In this document: positions 1-9,421 of the stretch, piece by piece | Numbering within the stretch: position 1 is the first letter of the stretch | Layout: every line of letters starts with the position of its first letter | NCBI RefSeq assembly: GCF_016093545.1 | Contig: NZ_JADKYX010000012.1 | Span: 62,001-126,000, forward strand | From: Massilia rhizosphaerae | GTDB lineage: Bacteria > Pseudomonadota > Gammaproteobacteria > Burkholderiales > Burkholderiaceae_D | Direction of reading: 5' to 3' | DNA: 64,000 nucleotides | Notes under the pieces: generated by a model | What the model saw: only the letters and a program-made list of their open reading frames with translations | Databases searched by the model: none | Told to the model about the DNA's origin: nothing | Program-made: the position numbers and the translations under genes

Positions 1-802
1 GGCCCTGCATGTAATCCCAGCTGTGACGCGTCGCCTTGCCCGGCTTGAGCTTTCGTACCGGACTCCAGGCGGTAATGGTGTCCCGCTCTTCAGTCCCATC
101 GTCCCGGTGATAGCGCACTGTACCGGCGGCGTTTTGCGGCAGCGTATAGGCGTCGTCGCACAACACCAGAAAATGGGAAGAAACGTCCTTGTCCCGCGGC
201 AAGCTAGGTTGGCCGGCGCGCATGAACCACGCGATGCCGCGCCGCTTCCATAGCCGGCGCAGAAAGTCGGCATCGGACTCGTTGTGCTGCATCGTGAATT
301 CCCGTTTCGGGTAATCCCCGGAAACATGCGACCAGTCCACGTCGAAGGCCGTGGCAAGCACCGGATTCATCTGGCGCCATTCATTCAGAATGACTTCGGT
401 GATTTCCAGTTCATTCATGTTGCGGAAGACGCGGGTATTGGTCCGGTGCCCCATCAATGCAAGCGCATCGCGCATGACCAGCTCGTACGTGGCGAGCCCG
501 CCATCGCTCTGCCCGGCGGCCGCTTGTGCGACGATCCCGCAGACGGCATGTAAATCGCCGCCATCCGTCACGAACTGGATTTCGGCCGGTAAAGCGATCA
601 ATTCCTTCAATTGAAGATCGGCGTCCGTCGAAACGCAGAGAAGCCGATAATCCAGGCCACCGCACATTGTTTCGGTGCCCGTGACGCGTTTGATCATCAA
701 CGCGTTATCGAACCCACGCTTCCCGTACGAGAGCCGCAAACGGATGGGCCTGCCCGTCCCGGACCAGGCATCGAAAGTCTCCGCCAAAACCCTGAGGTCC
801 AA
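1..802 (-). CDS. vgrG: Type VI secretion tip protein VgrG, N-terminal part (3' end outside window)
   Basis: The minus strand is open from a stop at 847-845 down to base 1 and encodes a typical Rhs/VgrG-type spike N-terminus. Recognisable segments are LRLSYGKRGFDNAL, TETMCGGLDYRLLCVS, TNTRVFRNMNELEITEVI and FTMQHNESDADFLRRLWKRR, the last being the usual gp27-like NESD motif. VgrG trimers cap the Hcp tube of the T6SS and carry effectors. There is no ATG at the expected N-terminus. A TTG at 802-800 follows a perfect AGGAGG with 5 nt spacing, so I take it as the start. An ATG at 697 would cut into the conserved fold. About 267 residues are in the window. Confidence 0.88.
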   Translation of the reverse strand, partial: MDLRVLAETFDAWSGTGRPIRLRLSYGKRGFDNALMIKRVTGTETMCGGLDYRLLCVSTDADLQLKELIALPAEIQFVTDGGDLHAVCGIVAQAAAGQSDGGLATYELVMRDALALMGHRTNTRVFRNMNELEITEVILNEWRQMNPVLATAFDVDWSHVSGDYPKREFTMQHNESDADFLRRLWKRRGIAWFMRAGQPSLPRDKDVSSHFLVLCDDAYTLPQNAAGTVRYHRDDGTEERDTITAWSPVRKLKPGKATRHSWDYMQG

Positions 803-1032
803 TCCAACCTCCTGTCTGGAAAACTCACTGCAACAATTCGCGCGTCACACCGCTGGCAAACCAGGCGAGCATTAGTCGATGTTACGGACAGGAGCATGGT
901 GAAATATGATGTCGATCAAGTTCCGGCTAGCACTAGTAGCGAGCTGCGCAACCAGGCCGCCAGTGCTAATATCGAGGTAAAAATATCCTTTGGCTCAATG
1001 CGATACGTCGCCACTCTTCTGGCTAGACAAAC
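803..1032. other. Intergenic spacer between vgrG and GST gene
   Basis: This 230-bp spacer is less GC-rich than its neighbours and separates two divergently transcribed genes, so it should hold both promoters. I see no tRNA, no gene and no clear operator in it. Confidence 0.4.
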
Positions 1033-1686
1033 ATGACCATCACGATCACCGCCTTCGAACGCTCGCCCGACGGCGGCAAAGGCCTCGCGCGCGACACGCG
1101 CGTGCGCTGGGCGCTGGAAGAAGCGGGGCTGCCGTATGACGTGCGCCTCGTGTCGTTCCGCGCGATGAAGGAGCCGGCGCACCTGGCGCTGCATCCGTTC
1201 GGCCAGATTCCGACCTATGAAGACGATGGCCTCGTCCTGTTCGAGACGGGCGCGATCGTCCTCTACATCGCCCAGCACTACCAGGGCTTGCTGCCGGACG
1301 ACGAGCACGCCCGGGCCCGCGCCGTCGCGTGGATGTTTGCCGCAGTCAACACGGTGGAGCCGCCGATCCTGGAACTCGTCACGGCCCGGATCTTCGAAGG
1401 CGACAAGCCCTGGAGCAAGGAGCGTATCCCGCTCGTCGAGGACCGCGTGCGCGACCGCATGACGCAGCTGGCGGCGCACCTGGGCGATGCCGACTGGCTC
1501 GACGGCGCGTTCAGCGCGGGCGACCTCATGATGGTGTCGGTGCTGCTGCGGCTGCGGCCATCCGGCATCCTGGACGAGTTCCCGGTGCTGGCCGCCTACG
1601 TGGCCCGCGGCGAGGCGCGGCCCGCGTACCAGCGCGCGTTCGCCGCGCAGCTGGCGATCAACGCGCCGCACCCTCCCCATCCCTGA
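1033..1686 (+). CDS. Glutathione S-transferase family protein
   Basis: The protein has 217 residues, the usual GST size. The N-terminal thioredoxin-like domain (about 1-85) contains the signature stretch RWALEEAGLPYDV, the cis-proline region FGQIPTYEDDG and the glutathione-contact segment LFETGAIVLYIA. An all-helical C-terminal domain follows (about 90-205). It is a soluble cytosolic enzyme that probably conjugates glutathione to electrophiles; the substrate cannot be told. The ATG directly opens the beta strand of the fold. The 3' end overlaps the convergent neighbour by 29 bp. Confidence 0.9.
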   Translation: MTITITAFERSPDGGKGLARDTRVRWALEEAGLPYDVRLVSFRAMKEPAHLALHPFGQIPTYEDDGLVLFETGAIVLYIAQHYQGLLPDDEHARARAVAWMFAAVNTVEPPILELVTARIFEGDKPWSKERIPLVEDRVRDRMTQLAAHLGDADWLDGAFSAGDLMMVSVLLRLRPSGILDEFPVLAAYVARGEARPAYQRAFAAQLAINAPHPPHP

Positions 1687-2152
1687 CGGCACGGCGGCAC
1701 GCCATGGCGCCGAGCGCCAGGCCGATCCCGAAGGCGCCGTAGACGACGGCCAGCGACGGCCGCGACAAATGGACCTCGAAGCCGGGCTGGAAGCGCTTGG
1801 GCGTAAGTTCGTAGTCGGCGAAGCAGGCGACGGCCGATGCGGCGGTCGCCACGCCGAGCGTCAGCGCGGGTTCCTTGCGGTCGAGCAGGCGGCCGCACAG
1901 GCGCTCGAACAGCACCGACCAGAACATCGCGCTGCCGTGATGGATCAGGTAGCCGGGCACCGTGTGGCGCACGCTCGGCGCGAATTCGCGCAACGCTTCG
2001 TCGCCGTAGATCCAGTGGCTGACCGCGTTGGTGGACGCGTACGCGCTGCCGGTCTCGCGGCGGCCGAGCAGGGCCAGCGCCGCGGTCGACAGCAGGCTGG
2101 ACGTCGCGCCGCCGACAAGGCCGCGCCTGAATGCCGTGTTCCATGATTCCAT
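1658..2152 (-). CDS. Hypothetical inner-membrane protein
   Basis: This 164-residue protein has several hydrophobic segments, including GGATSSLLSTAALALL near residue 14, a middle helix around LTLGVATAASAVACF, and AVVYGAFGIGLALGAM near the C-terminus. It probably spans the inner membrane three or four times. I do not recognise the family. It is divergent from the NAD-dependent epimerase gene, with a 41-bp gap, and its 3' end overlaps the GST gene. Coding looks genuine because the opposite frames lack a coherent fold and the hydrophobic pattern is regular. Confidence 0.7.
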   Translation of the reverse strand: MESWNTAFRRGLVGGATSSLLSTAALALLGRRETGSAYASTNAVSHWIYGDEALREFAPSVRHTVPGYLIHHGSAMFWSVLFERLCGRLLDRKEPALTLGVATAASAVACFADYELTPKRFQPGFEVHLSRPSLAVVYGAFGIGLALGAMACRRAVRDGEGAAR

Positions 2153-2193
2153 GAGATCCTCTGGAATGTGTGCCGTTCGGAGAAAGGAAAGAC

Positions 2194-3504
2194 ATGCGGA
2201 TCCTGCTCACGGGAGCAAGCGGATTCATTGGGCAACACCTGCTGCACGCGCTGCTGGCGGAAGGCCACGACGTCGTGTGCGCGGTGCGGCATCCGCAGCG
2301 GCGCGGCGCGCTGCCGGATCACCCGCGCCTGACCGCGATCCACGCCGACTTCGCCCACGATACCGACAAATCCGTCTGGCTGGCGCGCCTTACCGGCGTG
2401 GAAGCCGTGATCAATACCGTCGGCATCTTCCGCGAACGCGGCACCCAGACGTTCGCGAACCTGCACACCCGCACGCCACGCGCCCTGTTCGCCGCCTGCG
2501 CGGAATCGGACGACGTGCATATGGTCGTGCAACTGTCCGCGCTGGGCGCCGACGCGCAGGCCGACACCGCGTACCACCTGTCGAAGAAGGCCGCCGACGA
2601 CTATCTCGCCACGCTGCCGGTCCGCGCCGTCATCGTGCAGCCGTCGCTCGTGTACGGCACGGGCGGCGCCAGCGCGCGCGTGTTCAAGGCGATGGCGTCG
2701 CTGCCGTTCGTGGCGCGCCTGGGCGATTCGCCGCAGCTGGTGCAGCCGATCCATGTCGACGACGTCGTCGCCGCCATCGCGACCCTGCTGCGCCAGCGGC
2801 TGCATGCGGACAAGGCCGATGGCGGGACCGTGCGCCGCATCGCCCTCGTCGGCCCGCAGGCGCTGCCCTTCGTCGACTACCTCGCCGCCCTGCGCCGCGC
2901 GCTGGGGATGAACCGGCTGCGCGTGCTGCCGCTGCCGGGAAGCGTCGCGCGCCTGCTCGCGCGCGTAGGCGCCTGGCTGCCCGGCGCCCTGCTCGATCCG
3001 GACGCGCTGCGCATGCTCGACCGGGGTAGCACGGCCGATCCCGGCCCCACGATGCGCCTGCTGGGACGCCCGCCCCGCCCCATCGCCTCGTTCGTCGTCG
3101 ATCCGGACGCCGAACGGGCGCGCGCGAAACTGGACTGGCTGCTGCCCGTGCTGCGGCTGGCCATCGCCTTCGTGTGGATCGCCACCGCCATCGTCTCGGC
3201 GTTCGTGTACCCGCTTGGGGCCAGCTACGACCTGCTCGCGCGCACCGGCATCCCGCCGCACCTGCGGCCGTTGATGCTGTACGGCGCGGCGCTGTTCGAC
3301 CTTGTGATGGGAGTTTGCACGCTGTTCCTGCGCCGGCGCCGCTGGCTGTGGCGCTTGCAGTTCGCGCTGATCGGCTTTTATACGATCGTGATCGCGTGGC
3401 GGCTGCCCGAATTCCTGGTCCACCCGTACGGCCCGTTGACGAAGAACGTGCCGATGCTGGCCGCGATCTGGCTGTTGTACGAACTCGAAAAAGAGGAAGC
3501 TTGA
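2194..3504 (+). CDS. NAD(P)-binding epimerase/SDR domain fused to a DoxX-like membrane domain
   Basis: The start ATG at 2194 has an AAAGGAAAG ribosome site; an upstream in-frame GTG (2170) would only add eight residues covering that site. Residues 6-13 (TGASGFIG) form the Rossmann nucleotide loop. YHLSK at 127-131 carries the Tyr and Lys of the atypical SDR active site, and PIHVDDVV is typical of NmrA/complex-I NDUFA9-like members. From about residue 319 onward come four hydrophobic helices resembling a DoxX-like domain. The product is therefore membrane-tethered, with unknown substrate. It overlaps the next gene by TGATG and is surely cotranscribed with it. Confidence 0.88.
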   Translation: MRILLTGASGFIGQHLLHALLAEGHDVVCAVRHPQRRGALPDHPRLTAIHADFAHDTDKSVWLARLTGVEAVINTVGIFRERGTQTFANLHTRTPRALFAACAESDDVHMVVQLSALGADAQADTAYHLSKKAADDYLATLPVRAVIVQPSLVYGTGGASARVFKAMASLPFVARLGDSPQLVQPIHVDDVVAAIATLLRQRLHADKADGGTVRRIALVGPQALPFVDYLAALRRALGMNRLRVLPLPGSVARLLARVGAWLPGALLDPDALRMLDRGSTADPGPTMRLLGRPPRPIASFVVDPDAERARAKLDWLLPVLRLAIAFVWIATAIVSAFVYPLGASYDLLARTGIPPHLRPLMLYGAALFDLVMGVCTLFLRRRRWLWRLQFALIGFYTIVIAWRLPEFLVHPYGPLTKNVPMLAAIWLLYELEKEEA

Positions 3505-3968
3505 TGGATTACCTTGTCGTGAAATGGCTGCACATCCTGTCGTCGACCTTCCTGTTCGGCACGGGCCTCGGGTCGGCCTGGTACATGTTGTTCGCGAACG
3601 TGAGCCGCGACGTGCGCGCGATCGCCGTCGTCAGCAGATACGTCGTGATCGCGGACTGGCTGTTCACGGCGACGACGGCCGTCATCCAGCCCGCCACGGG
3701 TTTCTACATGGCGCACCTGGCCGGCTATCCGCTGCACAGCCGCTGGATCATGTGGTCGGTGACGCTGTACGTGATGGCGGGCGCCTGCTGGCTGCCCGTC
3801 GTGTGGCTGCAGATGCGCCTGCGCGACCTGGCGGCGAGCGCCGCGCGCGACGGCACGCCGCTGCCGCCGCGCTACTGGACCTATTTCCGCACTTGGGTGG
3901 CGCTCGGCGTGCCCGCGTTCATCGCGTTCGTCTTCATCTTCTGGTTCATGGTGGCCAAGCCGATTTAG
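3504..3968 (+). CDS. DUF2269 family integral membrane protein
   Basis: The ATG overlaps the stop codon of the upstream epimerase (TGATG), indicating translational coupling. The 154-residue product begins MDYLVVKWLHILSSTFLF and has four predicted transmembrane helices with conserved membrane histidine and tryptophan residues (KWLHILSS, YPLHSRWIMW). This is the pattern of DUF2269 proteins, which often accompany DoxX/SDR fusion genes. The biochemical role is unknown. The pairing suggests that the two proteins act together at the inner membrane. Confidence 0.85.
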   Translation: MDYLVVKWLHILSSTFLFGTGLGSAWYMLFANVSRDVRAIAVVSRYVVIADWLFTATTAVIQPATGFYMAHLAGYPLHSRWIMWSVTLYVMAGACWLPVVWLQMRLRDLAASAARDGTPLPPRYWTYFRTWVALGVPAFIAFVFIFWFMVAKPI

Positions 3969-4011
3969 AATTATTTCTTCGCCGCCCAGCGGCACTATCT
4001 ACAAAGGCTGC

Positions 4012-5766
4012 ATGATGATTCGTCTCGGTCTCGCCCTCCTGTTCGCATCCGGCGCCGTCTGCGCCGCACCCGCCTGGGTCGCGCGCAGCGACGCCTACAC
4101 CCGGCCGGTATTGCAGGACACCGGTAAATACCAGCCGGAGGAATCCACGGAGCTGGGCGACGAAAGCTTCGACACCCAGGTCGCCGACTTCAAGCCGCAC
4201 GTCTACGAGCGCGCGCTGGCCGACACGGAAAAACGCCTGGCCGATCTGCGCCGCGAACGCGCGCAAGAAAAGGACGTGAAGGTGCGCCAGGATCTCGACA
4301 TCCTGATCGACTCGCGCGAAAAAGCCATCGCCACCATGAAGCTCGAGCACCGCTACCTGCTCGATTACACCAACGTCGGCGAACTGGTGTACGGCGGCCT
4401 GCGCGCCCTGCTCGACCCGCGTAACAAGCCGGCGCGCCAGAAGCTGGCCCTGGTGCGCCTGAAGCGCTACGCCGGCCGGGAAGCGGGCTACACGCCGATC
4501 GCGACGCTCGTGCGCGCCCGCGGCGAGGAACGGCTCGCCGACAAATCGCTGATCGGCCCGTACGTGCGCGAAGTCGAGGAAGGCCTGAACAACAACGCGA
4601 CCTACATGAACGGCATCGCGGACTTATTCAAGAAGGCCCACGTCACCGGCTGGGAAAGCGACTTCGCCGCGCTCAAGGCCCAGGTCAAGGACTACGACGA
4701 CTGGGTCCGCACCCGCATCCTGCCGCGCACGCGCAAGGAAGTGCGCCTGCCGGAAGCGATCTACGTGAACCGCCTGGCCAACGTCGGCGTCGACATCGCG
4801 CCCGAGCAGATGATCGAGCGCGCCGGCTTCGACTTCCAGGAAGTGCGCGACGAGATGCAGGTCGTGGCCAATACCATCGCCGCGCGCAACCACCTGCCGT
4901 CGTCCGACTACCACGACGTGATCCGCGAACTGAAAAAGACGTCGATCGCGCCCGACCAGCTGCTGCCCTACTACCGCGAGCGCCTGAAGGATATCGAAGG
5001 CATCATCCGCGCGCACGACCTCGTGACCTTGCCGGCGCGCGAAGCCAACATCCGCACGGCCACGCCGGCCGAATCGGCGCAGACGCCGGCGCCGTTCATG
5101 AACCCGCCGCGCCTGATCGGCAACACGGGAGAATACGGCGAATTCGTGATCCCGCTGGGGAACCCGAACGCGAAGTCGAAGGAGAAAATGAACGACTTCG
5201 ACTTCGCCGCCGCGTCCTGGGGCGTGACCGCGCACGAGGCGCGTCCGGGCCACGAGCTGCAGTTCGCGTCGATGGTGGAGCAAGGCATGTCGGTGGCGCG
5301 CGCCCGCTTCGCCTTCAACAGCACCAACGTCGAGGGCTGGGGCCTGTATTCGGAGGCGACGATCCTGCCCTACATGCCGCCGGAAGGCCAGCTCGTGGCG
5401 CTGCAATTGCGCCTGCTGCGCATGGCCCGCGCCATGCTCGACCCGCTGATCAACCTGGGACGCATGACGCCGGAACAGGGCAAGCAATTCCTGATGAAGG
5501 AGGTGATGCTGTCCGAACCGTTCGCGCAATCGGAAGTCGACCGCTATTCGTACCGCATGCCGGGCCAGGCGACCGCGTACTACTACGGCTACGTGAAGCT
5601 GCGCGCGCTGAAGACGCTGGCCGAGATCGCGCTGGGCGACCGCTTCAACCTGAAAGCCTTCAACGACTTCATCATCGCCCAAGGCATCCTGCCGCCCGCG
5701 CTGATGAAACAGGCGGTGCTGGAGGAATTCATTCCGGCGCAGCAGGGCAAAATCGCGGCCAAGTAA
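4012..5766 (+). CDS. Secreted DUF885 family protein (putative metallohydrolase)
   Basis: The 584-residue product starts with a signal peptide (RLGLALLFASGAVCAAP, cleavage near residue 19), so it is probably periplasmic. The body is a DUF885 domain, whose members are helical and metallopeptidase-like. Around residue 408 is the motif AHEARPGHELQ, an HExxxGHE-like metal-binding signature, followed by NVEGWGLYSE carrying the likely third ligand glutamate. The C-terminal region SEVDRYSYRMPGQATAYYYG is also typical of DUF885. Peptidase or other hydrolase activity is inferred from the family. It is transcribed alone. Confidence 0.88.
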   Translation: MMIRLGLALLFASGAVCAAPAWVARSDAYTRPVLQDTGKYQPEESTELGDESFDTQVADFKPHVYERALADTEKRLADLRRERAQEKDVKVRQDLDILIDSREKAIATMKLEHRYLLDYTNVGELVYGGLRALLDPRNKPARQKLALVRLKRYAGREAGYTPIATLVRARGEERLADKSLIGPYVREVEEGLNNNATYMNGIADLFKKAHVTGWESDFAALKAQVKDYDDWVRTRILPRTRKEVRLPEAIYVNRLANVGVDIAPEQMIERAGFDFQEVRDEMQVVANTIAARNHLPSSDYHDVIRELKKTSIAPDQLLPYYRERLKDIEGIIRAHDLVTLPAREANIRTATPAESAQTPAPFMNPPRLIGNTGEYGEFVIPLGNPNAKSKEKMNDFDFAAASWGVTAHEARPGHELQFASMVEQGMSVARARFAFNSTNVEGWGLYSEATILPYMPPEGQLVALQLRLLRMARAMLDPLINLGRMTPEQGKQFLMKEVMLSEPFAQSEVDRYSYRMPGQATAYYYGYVKLRALKTLAEIALGDRFNLKAFNDFIIAQGILPPALMKQAVLEEFIPAQQGKIAAK

Positions 5767-5867
5767 GCCTGCGGCGGTTTTTCATGGGTGCGCCGCCTCA
5801 TCGCAGGTTGCGGCGACAATAACGTCCCGCCCTTCGTGGGCGGCCGTTCAACCGATGGAGGACAGCG

Positions 5868-6884
5868 ATGCGGGCTTACCAGATCTTACCCGGCGATGGC
5901 ATCGACGGGCTGCAATGCGTGGATTTTCCTCACCGTGAGCTGGGCAACGGCGAAGTGCGCATCCGCGTGCATGCCGTCTCGCTGAACTACCGCGACCTGA
6001 TGGTCGCCGGCGGCAACTACCTCGTCACCGTCGACGACCCCATCATCCCCTGCTCGGACGGCGCCGGCGAAGTCGTCGCGACCGGCCCCGGCGTCACGCG
6101 CGTGCAGATCGGCGACCGCGTCACGGCCTCGTTCTTCCCGTACTGGCACGACGGCCCGACCGGTCCCGACAAGATCCGCCATTCGCTGGGCGGCGACGTC
6201 GACGGCATGCTGGCGGAAGAAGTCGTGCTGGACCAGGAGGCCCTGGTGAAAATTCCGGCGAAGATGAGCTTCGTCGACGCGGCCACGCTGCCCTGCGCCG
6301 GCGTGACGGCGTGGAATGCCATCTTCGAGTCCAGCAACGGCGTCAAGCCGGGCGACACGGTGCTGCTGCTGGGGACGGGCGGCGTCAGCATCCTCGGCCT
6401 GCAGCTCGCGCACGCGGCGGGGCTGAACGCGATCGTCACCTCGTCCAGCGACGCCAAGCTGCAGCGCGCCAGGGAGCTCGGCGCGCGCCACGTCATCAAC
6501 TACCGCACGACGCCGGAATGGCAGGAAGAGGTGCTGCGCGTGACGAACGGCGCGGGCGCGGACGTGGTGCTGGAAGTGGGCGGCCAGGAGACCGTGAACC
6601 GCTCGATCGCGTCCGCCGCGATGGGCGGCACCATCGCGGTCATCGGCGGCGTCAGCGGCTTCGGGGGCGAGGTCAACCCGGCGACCCTGCTGGCCGGCGC
6701 CAAGCGGCTCGTCGGCATCTTCGTCGGCAGCCGCGCGATGCTGGAAAAGGTGGTGCGCTTTGCCGACGCGACCGGGCTGCAGCCGGTCGTCGACCGCGTG
6801 TTCACGTTCGACCAGGCGCGCGAGGCGTACCGGCACATGGCGTCCGGGTCGCATTTCGGCAAGGTCGTGATCGCGGTGACGTGA
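5868..6884 (+). CDS. Zinc-free MDR-family NAD(P)-dependent alcohol dehydrogenase/quinone oxidoreductase
   Basis: This 338-residue medium-chain dehydrogenase has a GroES-like N-terminal domain (SLNYRDLMVAGGNY, PCSDGAGEVVATG) and a Rossmann domain with LLLGTGGVSILGLQLAHAAG around residue 160. The catalytic zinc cysteine at the usual Cys/Asp position is replaced by the NYRDLM motif typical of the zinc-independent quinone-oxidoreductase-like group. The structural zinc loop of four cysteines is also absent. It should reduce or oxidise small carbonyls using NADPH in the cytosol. An ATG preceded by GGAGGACAGCG supports the start. Confidence 0.88.
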   Translation: MRAYQILPGDGIDGLQCVDFPHRELGNGEVRIRVHAVSLNYRDLMVAGGNYLVTVDDPIIPCSDGAGEVVATGPGVTRVQIGDRVTASFFPYWHDGPTGPDKIRHSLGGDVDGMLAEEVVLDQEALVKIPAKMSFVDAATLPCAGVTAWNAIFESSNGVKPGDTVLLLGTGGVSILGLQLAHAAGLNAIVTSSSDAKLQRARELGARHVINYRTTPEWQEEVLRVTNGAGADVVLEVGGQETVNRSIASAAMGGTIAVIGGVSGFGGEVNPATLLAGAKRLVGIFVGSRAMLEKVVRFADATGLQPVVDRVFTFDQAREAYRHMASGSHFGKVVIAVT

Positions 6885-6888
6885 CGCT

Positions 6889-7662
6889 TCAAGGCCGCTG
6901 GATGGGGATCAGCTCGATCTCGAACAGCTTCGGCCACAGCTTGCCCGTCACGTACAGGCGATGGTGCTTCGGTTCGTACGCGATGCCGTTCAGGACCGCG
7001 TCCGGATCCGTCGTCCCGCGCTGGTCCGGCGGCAGCAGGCCCGTGCAATCGATCCAGCCGACGACGTTGCCGGTCTGCGGATCGATGCGCGCGATGACGT
7101 CCGTGCCCCAGACGTTGGCGAAGATCTGGCCGTCGACGATCTCCAGTTCGTTGAGCCGGATGAGCGGCTTGCCGTCGGCCGTCACGTGGATGCGGCGCTG
7201 CTCGTCCAGCGTCTTCGGGTCGAGGACGCGGATCTCGGCCGAGCCGTCGCTCATGTAGACGTGGTGCGCGTCGCTGGCCAGGCCCCAGCCTTCGCCCTTG
7301 TAGTTGAAGCGGCCCTTCAGGGCAAAGGTCTTCGCGTCGAACAGAAAGCCGACGTTCGACTGCCACGTCAGGTTGACGATGGTGTCGCCGACGGCCGTGG
7401 AACCTTCGCCGAAGTACTCGTCCGCCAGGTCTTTCTTTTGCAGGACCTTGCCCGTCTTGAGGTCGACCTTGCGCAGCGACGAGCGCCCTTTCTGGCCCGT
7501 GGTTTCGTACAGCTGGCCGTCCTTGAAGAACAGGCCTTGCGTGAACGCCTGCGGATCGTGCGGATAGGTGTTCTTGACGAAGAAACCGTACAAGGGGATG
7601 GCGGCGTGGGCGGCGCCGACGGACGCTGCGGCGACGAGCGCGAGGGAAGCAAGGATTTTCAT
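6889..7662 (-). CDS. Periplasmic glutaminyl-peptide cyclotransferase (plant/bacterial type)
   Basis: The 257-residue protein starts with a signal peptide (KILASLALVAAASVGAAHA). It carries the beta-propeller glutamine cyclotransferase fold: FFVKNTYPHDPQAFTQGLFF, LNELEIVDGQIFANVWGTD and DAVLNGIAYEPKHHRLYVTGKLWPKLFEI are all family signatures. The enzyme turns N-terminal glutamine into pyroglutamate, protecting exported peptides from aminopeptidases. The ATG at 7662 is preceded by GGAGTCCC and opens the signal peptide; a longer upstream reading has no secretion signal. It converges with the oxidoreductase gene. Confidence 0.92.
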   Translation of the reverse strand: MKILASLALVAAASVGAAHAAIPLYGFFVKNTYPHDPQAFTQGLFFKDGQLYETTGQKGRSSLRKVDLKTGKVLQKKDLADEYFGEGSTAVGDTIVNLTWQSNVGFLFDAKTFALKGRFNYKGEGWGLASDAHHVYMSDGSAEIRVLDPKTLDEQRRIHVTADGKPLIRLNELEIVDGQIFANVWGTDVIARIDPQTGNVVGWIDCTGLLPPDQRGTTDPDAVLNGIAYEPKHHRLYVTGKLWPKLFEIELIPIQRP

Positions 7663-7747
7663 GGGACTCCACGGTGCACGATAGTTATGCAGGATGGTAA
7701 CGCAGCCGGGCCCGCGCGGTTGACACAACCGGTGGTAAGCTGGCGCC

Positions 7748-8179
7748 ATGCAAAGAACGACCATCACCTATCTGCACCTGCCGCCCGACGCCGACCTCCC
7801 CGACCTGGGCAGCCGCCCACCGTTCCTCGCCATCGTGCTGGCCGAGGACGAGGTCGCGGAAATGTGGTTGTGGGACGTGGCGCGCTGGCTCGTCGCGTCC
7901 GGCGCGCGCTATGTGCAGGCCTGGGGCAAGGATGCCGAGGCCTGGCTTGACGCGGTCGACGACGCGGCGCTGGAAGCCGTCGACTACGAGGACGTACCCG
8001 ACGAGAACCGGGTCTTGAGCGCCGCGCACGATCCCGCCGACGAGGACATCGAGGAAGTGTTCTGGTTCGCCAAACACCGCGCCGCGCATCCCGTGCTCCC
8101 CCTCGACGCGGTGCTCATCGTGCATATCGCCCAGGCGCCGCGCAAGGAAGAGATCGAAACGGCGTACGCGGACGCGTAA
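7748..8179 (+). CDS. Conserved hypothetical protein, possibly DUF7684 family
   Basis: This is a 143-residue acidic soluble protein with no signal peptide. The pattern WLVASGARYVQAWGKDAEAW, then EEVFWFAKHRAAHP near residue 105, agrees from memory with the DUF7684 family, sometimes found beside immunity-type genes. That assignment is not verified. No catalytic motif is apparent. It stands between divergent and convergent neighbours without an operon partner. Confidence 0.65.
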   Translation: MQRTTITYLHLPPDADLPDLGSRPPFLAIVLAEDEVAEMWLWDVARWLVASGARYVQAWGKDAEAWLDAVDDAALEAVDYEDVPDENRVLSAAHDPADEDIEEVFWFAKHRAAHPVLPLDAVLIVHIAQAPRKEEIETAYADA

Positions 8180-8186
8180 ATCACGT

Positions 8187-9248
8187 TCAGCGCGCCCGCG
8201 CCAGCTCCTCGCCCAGCACACGCACCAGCTCCGCCGCCGGCAGCGCGCGCGCCAGCGGAAAACCCTGGCCGGCCCAGTTGACCGTGAAATCGTGGTTGCC
8301 GGCTTTGGTCGCCGCCGCGTTCAGCGCCTTCACGGCATCGTAGGCGATCGGATAATCGGGCAGCGGCGGATGGCCGGGCGCGCCGATCTCGCTGAACAGG
8401 CGGTTCACGAGGCCGCGGGCGGGACGCCCGGACACGACGTCCGTCACGGCCGAGATCACGCCCTCCCCCGCCTGCATCAGCGCGCGGTGGTGCGGCGTCG
8501 CCGACGATTCCGGGCACAGGATGAACCCGGTGCCCATCTGGACGGCGCTCGCGCCCAGGCGCAGCGCGGCCGCGATGCCGTTGCCGTTCATGACGCCGCC
8601 GGCCGCGATCACCGGAATGCGGACGGCGCCGGCCACCAGTTCCGTCAGCGCGAACGTGCCGATGGCCGGATCGCCGCGCTCGGGATCGAACAGCCCGCGG
8701 TGGCCGCCGGCCTCGTAGCCCTGCGCGACGACGGCGTCGATGCCGGCCGCCTCCACCTGGCGCGCTTCCGCCACGGACGTCGCGCTGGCCAGCAGCACGA
8801 TGCCGGCATCCTTCAATGCCTCGATGCGGCGCGCGTCCGGCAGGCCGAAGTGAAAGCTGACGACGGCCGGCCGCGCCTCCAGCAGCACGGCCAGCATGGG
8901 ATCGTCGTCCACGAAGCTGCGATAGATCTCGTGCAGGGCGGCCGGCGGCCGGGCGCCGTTGGCGGCGAAATGCGGCGACAAATAATCGAGCCAGGCCGCC
9001 TCGCGCGCGGCGTCGGCCTGCGCGGGTCGGTGGCAGAACACGTTGACGTTGAACGGCCGGTCGGTCAGGCGGCGCACGTCGGCGATGGCGGCGCGGCCCT
9101 GCTCGGCGTTGCCGGCGCCGACCGAGATCGAGCCGAGCGCGCCCGCGCCGGACACGGCCGCGGCCAGCGCCGCCGTCGAGACGCCGGCCATCGGCGCCTG
9201 GATGACGGGCAGGTCGATGCGCAGCATGGACAGCAAGTCTGGTTTCAT
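8187..9248 (-). CDS. Nitronate monooxygenase (2-nitropropane dioxygenase family)
   Basis: The protein is a 353-residue FMN-dependent TIM barrel. It has VIQAPMAGVSTAALAAAVSGAGALG at the N-terminus, FNVNVFCH, DAVVAQGYEAGGHRG with the phosphate-binding and catalytic-histidine region, IPVIAAGGVMNGNGIAAALRLGASAVQMGT, and FILCPESSATPHHRAL. These are class I nitronate monooxygenase features. It detoxifies alkyl nitronates such as propionate-3-nitronate in the cytosol. The ATG at 9248 has a GGAG site 6 nt upstream, while the further upstream METT start would overlap that site. Confidence 0.92.
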   Translation of the reverse strand: MKPDLLSMLRIDLPVIQAPMAGVSTAALAAAVSGAGALGSISVGAGNAEQGRAAIADVRRLTDRPFNVNVFCHRPAQADAAREAAWLDYLSPHFAANGARPPAALHEIYRSFVDDDPMLAVLLEARPAVVSFHFGLPDARRIEALKDAGIVLLASATSVAEARQVEAAGIDAVVAQGYEAGGHRGLFDPERGDPAIGTFALTELVAGAVRIPVIAAGGVMNGNGIAAALRLGASAVQMGTGFILCPESSATPHHRALMQAGEGVISAVTDVVSGRPARGLVNRLFSEIGAPGHPPLPDYPIAYDAVKALNAAATKAGNHDFTVNWAGQGFPLARALPAAELVRVLGEELARAR

Positions 9249-9421
9249 GGTGGTCTCCAACTCTGGTCGCAGTCCGACGAGTATAGCGCCGCCGGAGACT
9301 TAAACGATATAAACCGTTTCCGCTTGCCGTATTGACGGACCGCTCCGGCGTTTTTGCGTTAGGATGCACGCTGCCCGCCCGCGGGCTTGCGGGTTATCGT
9401 TTGGCAACGGAAGGAAAGGCA

